The notes: generated from the letters alone by a model not told the origin. 7,755 nt of DNA from Bryobacterales bacterium (GCA_003142355.1 PLMF01000401.1:9009-16763); one strand, 5' to 3'. Numbered from the stretch's first letter, positions 1 to 6,531 are shown. Translations and numbers: made by a program.

Positions 1-1
1 C

Positions 2-754
2 TTCGCGGCCGGCATCTTCTTCGTGACGGTGCTCGGGTTCGTGCTTTACAGCAGCCTGGTTCTCTTGCCGCTTTTCATGCAGACCCTGCTCGGTTGGACC
101 TCCGCCACCGCGGGTCTTTGGTGCAGTCCGCGCGGCATCGGCACGGCCCTGTGCATGCCGCTCGTGGGGTACCTGCTCGGCAAGGGCTGGGATGGCCGCT
201 GGCTGTTGGCGTTCGGTTTTACCATCGGTGGCATTTCCCTCCTGGGCTTCTCCCGCATGAACCTTCAGTCCGGAACCTGGGACATCCTGGTATGGCAGCT
301 CAGCCAGGGCCTCGGCATGTCGTTCGTCTTCGTCCCGCTCACCACTCTGACCATGGACCCCATCCCCAAGCGCGAAACCGGCTATGCCACCGCCCTCTAC
401 AGCGTCACGCGGAACATCGGCTCCAGCGTCGGCGTCTCGTTCGTCACCACGTGGCTGGCGCGGCGCGCCCAATTCAACCAATCCGTGCTGGCCGCCCATG
501 TGACGCCCTACGATCCAGCCGCCCAACGGATGCTGAGCCAGGCTCAGGCGATGTTGATGCGCAGTGGCGCCGATCCCGTGACCGCCAATCGCCAGGCCAT
601 GGCGATGGTCTACGGCGTGGTGCGGCAACAAGCGTCGGTGCTGAGCTTCCTGACCGTGTTCCAGATGATGGGCATCGTGTTTCTGGCCATCATCCCGCTG
701 GTCCTGCTCCTCCGCAAGCCCAAGCACCTCAGGGAACCCCAGCCGTCGCATTGA
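2..754 (+). CDS. DHA2/EmrB-family MFS drug exporter, C-terminal part (partial)
   Basis: This is the C-terminal 250 residues of an inner-membrane major facilitator that probably exports drugs or toxic compounds by proton antiport. The reading frame is open to the left edge, so the GTG at position 23 is an internal Val and not the start. Several hydrophobic segments are visible. After the segment ending FMQTLLGW comes the stretch ATAGLWCSPRGIGTALCMPL, the pattern of the second half of EmrB/QacA-like (14-helix) transporters. It is followed by FVFVPLTTLTM and by SVTRNIGSSVGVSFVTT. A polar loop with LARRAQFNQSVL and a long extramembrane stretch precede the last helix (FLAIIPLVLLLRKPK), also typical of DHA2 members. 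The substrate cannot be read from this part. The family assignment is recognition by eye. A membrane-fusion partner (EmrA-like) would be expected, if present, outside the window to the left. Confidence 0.88.
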   Translation, partial: FAAGIFFVTVLGFVLYSSLVLLPLFMQTLLGWTSATAGLWCSPRGIGTALCMPLVGYLLGKGWDGRWLLAFGFTIGGISLLGFSRMNLQSGTWDILVWQLSQGLGMSFVFVPLTTLTMDPIPKRETGYATALYSVTRNIGSSVGVSFVTTWLARRAQFNQSVLAAHVTPYDPAAQRMLSQAQAMLMRSGADPVTANRQAMAMVYGVVRQQASVLSFLTVFQMMGIVFLAIIPLVLLLRKPKHLREPQPSH

Positions 755-779
755 ACCCCCGCCCCTCCCGTGCTACCTT
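751..779 (+). promoter_or_regulatory. Candidate sigma70-type promoter of the DinB-like gene
   Basis: TTGAAC (751-756, four of six matches to TTGACA) is separated by exactly 17 bases from TACCTT (774-779). TACCTT is preceded by TGC, giving an extended -10 (TGnTAnnnT). The -35 overlaps the stop codon of the upstream transporter. A start about seven bases downstream would fall at 786-787, two or three bases before the ATG at 789, so the transcript would be nearly leaderless. No Shine-Dalgarno sequence lies before that ATG, which fits. This is a prediction by eye only. Confidence 0.4.
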
Positions 780-788
780 CATTTCCAT

Positions 789-1256
789 ATGAACCCTTAC
801 GCCTCGCACCTCGGAGATCGGGATCCGCTGCCCGTCATCGCCGCCACACCCCAACACCTGGCCGCTCAGTTGGACCGCCTCGGCCCGGACGGCGTCGAGC
901 GCCCGCGCGCCCCCGGCAAGTGGAACGTCCGCCAGATTCTCTGTCATCTCGCCGACACGGAACTGGCCTTCGCCTTCCGCCTCCGCCAGGCCCTGGCCGA
1001 AGACCATCACGTCATCCAGCCCATGGACCAGGACAAATGGGCCGCCATGTATGACGCCTTCTCCGCGTCCGCCGCGCTGGAGGTCTTCACCGCCGTCCGC
1101 AAGTGGAATCTGGCATTACTCGCGGCCGTCCCACCCGCCGTCATGTCCAAGCCCGTGACCCACCCCGAGCGTGGTCCAATGACCTTCCGGGTGCTCATCG
1201 AAACCATGGCTGGCCACGATCTCAATCACCTCGAGCAGATCGAATCCATCGCGTAG
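789..1256 (+). CDS. DinB-family (DinB_2-like) putative metal-dependent protein
   Basis: This 155-residue protein has the size and pattern of the DinB/YfiT superfamily. These are four-helix-bundle proteins, often dimeric and cytoplasmic, that bind a divalent metal through three histidines. Some members are thiol-dependent transferases, but most have no known substrate. The probable metal ligands are His53 in the segment NVRQILCHLADTE and His143 and His147 in GHDLNHLEQI near the C-terminus. The spacing matches the usual helix-2 and helix-4 ligand positions. The preceding APGKWNVRQIL resembles the common 'W(S/T)..(E/Q)ILxHL' lead-in of the family. The ATG at 789 gives a natural full-length protein. 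There is no Shine-Dalgarno, but a promoter-like element lies just upstream. It follows the DHA2 exporter by 34 bases in the same direction, so it could be co-transcribed or independently initiated. A detoxification role beside an exporter is only a guess. Confidence 0.88.
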   Translation: MNPYASHLGDRDPLPVIAATPQHLAAQLDRLGPDGVERPRAPGKWNVRQILCHLADTELAFAFRLRQALAEDHHVIQPMDQDKWAAMYDAFSASAALEVFTAVRKWNLALLAAVPPAVMSKPVTHPERGPMTFRVLIETMAGHDLNHLEQIESIA

Positions 1257-1462
1257 CACTCGGTTTCAGAAGGTCGCTCACGCACTCCGGGAGACGATAC
1301 AGAACGAGCGGTTCCCTACGGAGGAGCACAACACTAGTCCGCATTTCTCGCGCCGTCCTACATCCGCCAGTCCCCGAGTTTTCGCCCCTTTACGGAAGCC
1401 CTCGGTCTCGCTCTTTCCGAGGATCAAAACAGCGGAATCACCCCGCCGTGTAAGCTAGACTC
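1257..1462. other. Intergenic region without a recognised gene; weak stem-loop
   Basis: These 206 bases separate the DinB-like gene from the ACS transporter. I see no convincing coding sequence in either direction: short open frames here are extensions of shadows from neighbouring genes. The only structure noted is a 6-bp inverted repeat, CCTCGG (1400-1405) and CCGAGG (1417-1422), with an 11-base loop. It has no T-run after it, so it is not a good intrinsic terminator. A GGAGG at 1320-1324 is not followed by a start codon at a usable distance. Confidence 0.5.
1451..1456 (+). promoter_or_regulatory. Possible -10 element (TANNNT) of the ACS transporter gene
   Basis: TAAGCT lies six bases before the ATG at 1463, and no Shine-Dalgarno sequence is present. 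A transcript starting at the usual distance from such a hexamer would begin at or very near the start codon. No good -35 is visible at a 16-18 base spacing, and three of six bases match TATAAT, so this is a weak call that rests mainly on the similar layout at other genes here. Confidence 0.22.
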
Positions 1463-2719
1463 ATGTGCCCAACCCGCGAAGCTTCCCCCGTCTCACCCAC
1501 TCGCGCCTGGAGCATTGCGGGCTTGTTGTCTCTCGCTGGGTTCATCAACTACCTCGATCGCGCGATCGTCTCCATCGCGTTGCCGGTCATCGGGGCCGAC
1601 CTGCATCTCGGACCGGCCGCCAAAGGCGTACTCCTTTCGGCATTCTTCTGGTCGTACGCACTCATGCAGTTGCCCGTTGGGTGGGCCTCGGACCGCTACA
1701 ACCTGCGCTGGCTGTACTCGGGCGCGTTCGCTCTCTGGTCGCTGGCCTGCGGCTTCACCGGCTTCGCAACCACTCTCGGCGCCCTCATGATCATGCGCGT
1801 GCTTCTGGGCGTCGGCGAATCCATCTACCTGCCGGGCGGCATGAAAATGGTCAGCCTCCTCTTCGGGCCCAAAGAGCGCGGCTTCGCTTCGGGCTTGATG
1901 AATTGCGGCACGCGCGCCGGCCTGGCGCTGGGAGCGCCATTGATCGCGTACCTGGTCCGCTCCGTAGGATGGCATCGCTCGTTCTTCGTGTTGGGATTCG
2001 GCTCCGTGTTCTGGCTGATTCCCTGGATGGCCGTGTACCCGGCCCGCATGCGTTTCCCGCGTTCCGCGTCCCCTCCCAGCCTGTCCCAGACGCTGGCCAA
2101 GCTCGATCGCAACCTGCTTGGCATGTGCCTGGGCCACATCGGCTATGGCTACTACTGGTATTTGCTGGTGACCTGGCTGCCTGACTACCTCGTTGAGTCG
2201 CGCCACATGACGCTCCAGCGCGCCGGCGCATTCGTGGCGATTCCCTACCTGGTCTACACTCTTAGCGAACCTTTAGGCGGTTGGATCGCGGACCGCCTCG
2301 TCTCTCTCGGATTCAACGAACGGCGTGCCCGCAAGGTTATCGTGACAGCCGCTTTCTTCACCAGCGTCATGCTGCTGGTTGCGGCGCGCGCCGCTAACGA
2401 CACGGCCGCCGTGTGGATGCTTGGCGCGGCATCGCTGGTCGGACTTGCCACCGGCAACCTCTATACATTGACTGCCAACGCGGCGCCCGAGGGCGAGGTC
2501 GGCGTATGGATAGGCTTCCTTAATTTCGCCGCCAACATTTCCGGCGTCGTGGCGCCGGTCGTTACGGGGCTGCTCATCCAGCGCACCGGCTCTTATTACC
2601 CCGGATTCGTCGTAGCCGTCGTCATCCTGCTACTCGCCCTCCCCGCCTATTGGTGGATGGTGGGCGAAACCAAGCATCCCCTCCCGGAGGCCGCCGCCCA
2701 CCCCAGGCCGCGAAACTGA
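1463..2719 (+). CDS. ACS-family (SLC17-like) MFS transporter for organic anions
   Basis: This is a complete 418-residue inner-membrane permease with about 12 hydrophobic segments, the normal length for the anion:cation symporter (ACS) family. Known ACS members include galactonate, glucarate, hexuronate and phthalate permeases. TM1 carries the family signature FINYLDRAIVSIALPVI (27-43). The MFS motif A is GWASDRYN (73-80) after TM2, with a second copy, GGWIADRL (272-279), in the C-terminal half. GVGESIYLPGG (116-126) occupies the usual TM4 site. By family analogy with the galactonate transporter DgoT, Asp32 and Glu119 would be the proton-coupling acidic residues and Arg33 would contact substrate. 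That is inferred from motif position. The ATG at 1463 leaves a short cytoplasmic tail of about 15 residues before TM1, which is normal. A sugar acid or similar carboxylate is the likely substrate, but no catabolic gene is adjacent to name it. Confidence 0.9.
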   Translation: MCPTREASPVSPTRAWSIAGLLSLAGFINYLDRAIVSIALPVIGADLHLGPAAKGVLLSAFFWSYALMQLPVGWASDRYNLRWLYSGAFALWSLACGFTGFATTLGALMIMRVLLGVGESIYLPGGMKMVSLLFGPKERGFASGLMNCGTRAGLALGAPLIAYLVRSVGWHRSFFVLGFGSVFWLIPWMAVYPARMRFPRSASPPSLSQTLAKLDRNLLGMCLGHIGYGYYWYLLVTWLPDYLVESRHMTLQRAGAFVAIPYLVYTLSEPLGGWIADRLVSLGFNERRARKVIVTAAFFTSVMLLVAARAANDTAAVWMLGAASLVGLATGNLYTLTANAAPEGEVGVWIGFLNFAANISGVVAPVVTGLLIQRTGSYYPGFVVAVVILLLALPAYWWMVGETKHPLPEAAAHPRPRN

Positions 2720-2815
2720 TGAAACCTTTTTCGTTCACAACAATCTCGCACCTCAATCTCCCATCCTTTCAATCACTTGCCGCCCGCAATTTCGGAGTCC
2801 CGCCCCCTCGCCAGC

Positions 2816-2821
2816 TACTGT
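2816..2821 (+). promoter_or_regulatory. Possible -10 element (TANNNT) of the hypothetical gene
   Basis: TACTGT lies seven bases before the ATG at 2829. No Shine-Dalgarno is present in the 109-base gap 2720-2828, and no good -35 sits at normal spacing. It would give a leaderless or near-leaderless mRNA if used. It also overlaps the alternative GTG start at 2820, which makes that upstream start less likely. This is a weak call, supported mainly by the same arrangement at neighbouring genes. Confidence 0.22.
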
Positions 2822-2828
2822 GTGGTGT

Positions 2829-3491
2829 ATGGCCACCAACGCACAGATCCACGCAAATCAGCTCAACTCTCAGAGATCCACCGGCCCCAGCTCCGTCGAG
2901 GGCCGGGCCGCTGCCCGCTTCAATGCCTTGAAGCACGGCATGGACGCTCAGTCCCTCATCATCCCCGGCGAAGACCCCGCCGAGCTCGAAGCCCTCGCGC
3001 ACGACTACCACGCGCAGTTCCGTCCCCACGGTCCCGAGGAAACTTTTCTCGTCGAAACCCTCATCCGCACCGACTGGAACAAGCACCGTCTGCGCCGCAT
3101 CGAAACCGAACTCTTCGACGCCCTCATCGCCGAGCGGGAAGCCGCTGGCGCTCCCGCCAACACCATCTTAGGCGCTGCGTTCGCTCAAAACGGCGGCAAC
3201 AGCGCCCTCGACAAGATCTTCCGCCGTCTTGAAACCGCCGAGCGCACCTGGTTCCGCGCCCGCCAGGAACTCCGCCGCGCCCAGCAGCAACGCCAGTCTT
3301 CGGACCCCGATGACGACGGCCCCGCCCTCCTGGCCCCCAGCCCCCGGCCCCTGGCCCCCGTTCCATCCCCCGTTCCCCCATCCCCCCAAACGCAGGGATT
3401 TGGCTTCGTTCCGCCAATCGCAGCTTCGGGCCTCGTGACGCCCGGAACCCCAGTCCCCAAACCCGGCGTCACCCAGGTCGAGCTGCGATGA
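2829..3491 (+). CDS. Hypothetical protein of the 'NSQ.STGP...ALKHG' family with proline-rich tail
   Basis: This 220-residue soluble protein has no function I can name. Its N-terminus (ANQLNSQRSTGPSSVEG, residues about 9-25, then RFNALKHGMDA) matches a pattern I recall from many hypothetical proteins of Acidobacteria and other soil bacteria, often in several copies per genome. Residues about 50-155 are charged and look helical (EALAHDYHAQF, ETLIRTDWNKHRLRRIETEL, FRRLETAERTWFRARQELRR), suggesting a coiled or helical bundle. From about residue 166 the chain is low-complexity and proline-rich, encoded by a C-rich repeat. There is no signal peptide or membrane helix. I chose the ATG at 2829 (MATNAQ) over an in-frame GTG at 2820 because family members typically begin a few residues before the ANQ/NSQ motif. 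The gene is preceded by 109 non-coding bases and ends 20 bases from the convergent permease gene. Confidence 0.75.
   Translation: MATNAQIHANQLNSQRSTGPSSVEGRAAARFNALKHGMDAQSLIIPGEDPAELEALAHDYHAQFRPHGPEETFLVETLIRTDWNKHRLRRIETELFDALIAEREAAGAPANTILGAAFAQNGGNSALDKIFRRLETAERTWFRARQELRRAQQQRQSSDPDDDGPALLAPSPRPLAPVPSPVPPSPQTQGFGFVPPIAASGLVTPGTPVPKPGVTQVELR
3327..3387 (+). repeat. C-rich 7-bp-periodic repeat, G-quadruplex-capable on the minus strand
   Basis: Five consecutive 7-base units can be read at 3327-3361: CTCCTGG, CCCCCAG, CCCCCGG, CCCCTGG, CCCCCGT. These are followed by further C-runs at 3367-3371, 3375-3379 and 3382-3387. Four runs of at least four C (3334-3338, 3341-3345, 3348-3351, 3355-3359) are separated by loops of two or three bases, so the complementary strand fits the canonical G-quadruplex pattern. 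The repeat lies inside the hypothetical gene and encodes its Pro/Ala/Ser/Leu-rich tail. Because seven is not a multiple of three, gaining or losing one unit would change the reading frame. Confidence 0.7.
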
Positions 3492-3511
3492 ACCACCGGC
3501 ATAGAGCCGTC

Positions 3512-6178
3512 TTACTCTTCCCGCAGCGCCGACACGGGGTCGATCTTGGTTGCGCGCCGCGCCGGCAGGTAGCAGGCCAGCATCGCCAACCCGGCCAGCA
3601 CCAGCGGCGCTCCGATCGGCAGCCACGGATTGTTGTCGCGTTGGCCGAAGCTTCGCGCCAACACGTCGCTGTAAGCGGAAAAGACGCGCGCCAGTGCAAA
3701 CGCGCCGCTGACGCCGAGCACCGAGCCCACCACCACCAGCGCCGTCCCTTCTCTCAGTACCAGCCCCTGCACCTGGCCGGCGCGCGCGCCGAGCGCCATG
3801 CGGATGCCGATCTCCTTGCGCCGCCTTACCACCGCGTAAGCCGTCACTCCGCCCAGGCCGACCGAGGCCAGCAGCAGCGCGAAAAAGCCCAGAATCACGT
3901 AGATCGCGGAATCCCATTGGGCGAGCGAGTTCATCCGGTCGAGATCCTCTTGCATGGTGTGTACGTTGAAAACCGTAAGATCGGGATGGAGCGATGCCAT
4001 GTGCTCGCGCACGGCCGCCAGAGTGTCCCGGCCCGCCGTGCCGCGCACCAGGACGGTAACGCGCTGCGCCGCGTTCTTTCCAAGCCACTCGGCCGTAAGG
4101 GGCAGATACACCGTAGCCACCGGGTTTGGCTTCAGAAATCCGGCCCGTATATCGCGCGTCAGGCCAACCACCGTGTAGGTCAGTTCCCTTTCGCGAATGC
4201 GGCGGCCAATGGGGTCCTCGGCGCCAAACAACTCGCGCGCGGCGGTCTGATTGAGGATGGCCGGCCCATCCTGTTGCCTGTCCCGCCGGTCAAACTCGCG
4301 CCCGCCCAACAGCGGCACACCGAGCGTGGCGAAGTAGTTCGCCCCGATGCGCTCGCGGAAGGCCGATTGCACCACCTGGCCAACCTTCCCGTCGCCGGTG
4401 GGGGCCGACAGGCGGGCAGTGTCCCCGTTGGCGAACAGTGTGCTGCCGGTCAACGCCACGGCGCGAACCCCGTTGACGCGCAGGAGCTCGTCGGGCAGGT
4501 TTCGAAACAGCGCCGTTGCTCGCTCCGCGGAATAGCCGTCCCGTACCGGGTCGAGTGAAATCAGGTTGAGATTGGCGACCTCGAAGCCGGTGTCCATGCG
4601 GATAGTGCTCAGGAAACCCAGGGCCACAAACCAGGTGACCAGCAGGAGCATCAGGGATGCCGCCATCTGGCCGGCCACGAAGAGATTGCGCAGGCCGAAG
4701 CGGCGATAGCCGCGCAGCGGCGCTTGCGCGCCCCCTTTCAAAGTGACGCCGATGTCGGTGCGCGTCGAAGAGAGCGCCGGCGCCAGTCCGAAGCCTATGC
4801 CCGCCGCCAGCGCAATCGCCATCGTGATGGCGAGTACATGGAGATCGAGCTGGCAGTTGAACTCCAGCGGGATCTGCGAAGGTAGTGGCAGAGACGAGAG
4901 TACATGTATGATCCAATAGGCCAGCACGATGCCGGCCAGCCCGCCGGCGAAAGACAGAAGCACGCTTTCGGTCAGGAACTGCCTCACCAGGCGCACGCGG
5001 CTGGCGCCCACCGAAAGACGAATGGCGATTTCCCGCCTCCTCTGGCTGCCGCGGGCCAGCAGCAGACTGGCCAGGTTGGCGCACACCAGCGAGAGGACCA
5101 GCGCCCACAGCACCACGTTGAAGGTGTCGACCAGCGCGGTCTGCTCGGGTGTGATGTAACCAACGGTGCCGGCCGGCATCAGCCGCACCACCCGGCCTCT
5201 GCGATCGCGGTCACGCTGAGCTCCGGTTTCCTGGTCGAGATTGCGGGTCATGGCATCGAGAGCGGCTTCCGCCGCCGGCAGCGTCACACCATGCGCCAGC
5301 CGAAACACCACGCGAAAAATCTCGCGGTCGCTGCGATGGAGCGGATCGCCGCTCAGCTCGGGAGCCAGGGAAACGCCGCACGTCACGGGCACAAACAGAT
5401 CCGCCGGACTCTGCGGCCAAACACCCAGAAAGTCCTTGGGACCGATGCCCACGATGGTGGCCATCGAACCGTTCAGCCGCAGGCTGCGTCCCACGGCATG
5501 TGGGTCGGCCTCAAGGTGAGTGCGCCAGAAGCGGTCGCTGACCACCACCACCGGAGCCATGCCCGGCTTCTCCGTTTCCGGCCCGAAAACCCGGCCCGCG
5601 GCTGGCGTCACACCCAAGGTGGTGAAATACTCGGGTGATACCAGGTGTCCGTAAACCCGTTCCGCCCGCGCGCTCCGGTCCCCGGTGAACGCCACGGCGA
5701 ACGGCACCTGTAGGAGAACAGCCGTGGCCGCGGCCACCGTCTGGTGGGCATCCCGATAATGCTCGAAATACGGGTAGGAAACCTGGGTCCAATGGAAGGT
5801 CGCGAGCGTCGCCGGATCGCGCACGCCGGGAGGCGGCCCTATGATGGCCTGGCATTCGGCGAGCACCGCGCAGCACATCCCAATGCCGACGCCGAGCGAA
5901 AGCACCGCCACCGCGGTGAACCCCGGCGCCTTGGCCAGCACCCGCAGGGCATAGACCACGTCCTGCCGGATCTCGGTGAGGTACTCGGCCGGCAACCGGA
6001 GGGCAACGTCGGCCAGCAGCCTCACCAGGCCGGATACACCGTACCGCCGCCAGGCTTCCGGAGCGGCGTCTTCTCCCAAACGCTCGAGATCCTCGCCATA
6101 CAACATGCGGAACTCGTGCGGATACGCCCTCGCCAGGCGTCGGTAGAGGGACAGGCACAAGCTCACTCGGGGGTTCAT
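3512..6178 (-). CDS. ADOP: MacB/FtsX-like duplicated orphan permease
   Basis: This 888-residue membrane protein matches the acidobacterial duplicated orphan permease type: two MacB/FtsX permease modules fused in one chain with no ATPase gene nearby. Residues about 10-75 form a soluble prefix (RLARAYPHEFRMLYGEDLERL). TM1 is at about 85-112 (APGFTAVAVLSLGVGIG). A periplasmic core (about 115-345) follows, then three helices. The first cytoplasmic motif is REIAIRLSVGASR (382-394). The first half ends at about 483 (LAPALSSTRTDIGVTLKGG). The second half repeats this: a TM at about 498-523, a periplasmic core at about 530-750, RRKEIGIRMALGARA (786-800), and the C-terminal LPARRATKIDPVSALREE (871-888). 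MacB-type proteins transmit force across the membrane to export peptides, toxins or lipoproteins, but the substrate and energy source of ADOPs are unknown to me. The ATG at 6178 is chosen over an in-frame ATG at 6241 because a perfect AGGAGG precedes it and it overlaps the padR stop as TGATG. Confidence 0.92.
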   Translation of the reverse strand: MNPRVSLCLSLYRRLARAYPHEFRMLYGEDLERLGEDAAPEAWRRYGVSGLVRLLADVALRLPAEYLTEIRQDVVYALRVLAKAPGFTAVAVLSLGVGIGMCCAVLAECQAIIGPPPGVRDPATLATFHWTQVSYPYFEHYRDAHQTVAAATAVLLQVPFAVAFTGDRSARAERVYGHLVSPEYFTTLGVTPAAGRVFGPETEKPGMAPVVVVSDRFWRTHLEADPHAVGRSLRLNGSMATIVGIGPKDFLGVWPQSPADLFVPVTCGVSLAPELSGDPLHRSDREIFRVVFRLAHGVTLPAAEAALDAMTRNLDQETGAQRDRDRRGRVVRLMPAGTVGYITPEQTALVDTFNVVLWALVLSLVCANLASLLLARGSQRRREIAIRLSVGASRVRLVRQFLTESVLLSFAGGLAGIVLAYWIIHVLSSLPLPSQIPLEFNCQLDLHVLAITMAIALAAGIGFGLAPALSSTRTDIGVTLKGGAQAPLRGYRRFGLRNLFVAGQMAASLMLLLVTWFVALGFLSTIRMDTGFEVANLNLISLDPVRDGYSAERATALFRNLPDELLRVNGVRAVALTGSTLFANGDTARLSAPTGDGKVGQVVQSAFRERIGANYFATLGVPLLGGREFDRRDRQQDGPAILNQTAARELFGAEDPIGRRIRERELTYTVVGLTRDIRAGFLKPNPVATVYLPLTAEWLGKNAAQRVTVLVRGTAGRDTLAAVREHMASLHPDLTVFNVHTMQEDLDRMNSLAQWDSAIYVILGFFALLLASVGLGGVTAYAVVRRRKEIGIRMALGARAGQVQGLVLREGTALVVVGSVLGVSGAFALARVFSAYSDVLARSFGQRDNNPWLPIGAPLVLAGLAMLACYLPARRATKIDPVSALREE

Positions 6179-6531
6179 CACCAGGCCTCCTGTCTGCGCT
6201 TCTTTTGCACCATCCGAACCATTTCCTGCATCCGCTCGCATTCCAGTTCGAGCACCTTCCGCCCCAGCCGCGTCAACCGGTAATAGCGGCGGCGAGCATC
6301 GTCCAGTTCGGCCACCGGCCGCTCGTCGGACTCTTCAATCAGCCCGTCGCCGATCAGCCGTTTCAGGGAGCCGTACAGAGTGGCGGGCCAAAGGCGGACC
6401 GCTCCGTTGGTCCGCTGCAAGACCTCCTGCATGATGCCGTAGCCGTGCTGCTCGGCGCCGGCCAGCGACAACAGGATGTGGAACCAGTTGGTGTGAAGGG
6501 GGAGAAACGCGGCGGCATTGGTTTCGGTCAT
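6178..6531 (-). CDS. PadR-family transcriptional regulator (acidobacterial, ADOP-associated type)
   Basis: This 117-residue protein has a PadR winged-helix fold and probably works as a dimeric DNA-binding repressor. Visible elements in order are helix 1 (NWFHILLSLAG, 15-25), the PadR hallmark HGYGIMQEVLQR (29-40), the recognition helix LWPATLYGSLKRLIGDGLI (47-65), the wing (RRRYYRLTRLGRKVL, 80-94), and a charged C-terminal helix to about 114 that normally mediates dimerisation. The length is typical of the short PadR class found next to ADOP permeases. Its stop codon overlaps the permease ATG by one base, so the two proteins are co-translated. The 61-base upstream gap holds a promoter-like element with a palindrome just before the start, so autoregulation is likely. 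The effector ligand is unknown. The start ATG at 6531 is the natural one; there is no good Shine-Dalgarno. Confidence 0.93.
   Translation of the reverse strand: MTETNAAAFLPLHTNWFHILLSLAGAEQHGYGIMQEVLQRTNGAVRLWPATLYGSLKRLIGDGLIEESDERPVAELDDARRRYYRLTRLGRKVLELECERMQEMVRMVQKKRRQEAW
6186..6191 (-). promoter_or_regulatory. Perfect Shine-Dalgarno site of the ADOP permease
   Basis: On the minus strand AGGAGG lies seven bases before the ATG at 6178, inside the last codons of padR. It fixes the permease start and, with the TGATG stop/start overlap, points to translational coupling and strong expression of the permease whenever padR is transcribed. It is the only clear Shine-Dalgarno before a gene start in the window. 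Confidence 0.8.

Noticed and set aside
1103..1453. Possible small gene covering most of the 1257-1462 gap
   Set aside because: Half of it overlaps the DinB-like gene out of frame, the product is Arg/Ser/Pro-rich without pattern, and no start signals are present.
2820..2828. Upstream GTG start for the hypothetical protein
   Set aside because: It adds only Met-Trp-Cys before MATNAQ, has no ribosome site, and overlaps the candidate -10. The ATG at 2829 fits the family better.
3497..3509. Possible bidirectional terminator between the convergent genes (CGGC, 5-base loop, GCCG)
   Set aside because: The stem is only four base pairs and is not followed by a T-run on either strand, so it does not support an intrinsic terminator.
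3168..4088. Open frame of 306 codons on the minus strand running across the permease 3' end and the hypothetical gene
   Set aside because: It overlaps two better supported genes in other frames. Its Gly/Arg/Ala-rich translation is typical of out-of-frame GC-rich DNA.
3488..4558. Long open frame (356 codons) on the plus strand opposite the permease
   Set aside because: It is antisense to a clear MacB/FtsX coding sequence. Its translation is rich in Arg, His and Gln with no recognisable domain, as expected from the complement of GC-rich codons.
4904..5638. Open frame of 244 codons on the plus strand inside the permease
   Set aside because: It is a shadow of the permease gene, has atypical composition, no family pattern, and no start signals.
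6179..6241. Upstream ATG at 6241 as permease start
   Set aside because: It would extend the protein by 21 residues inside padR with no Shine-Dalgarno support, whereas the ATG at 6178 has AGGAGG at seven bases and the TGATG overlap.
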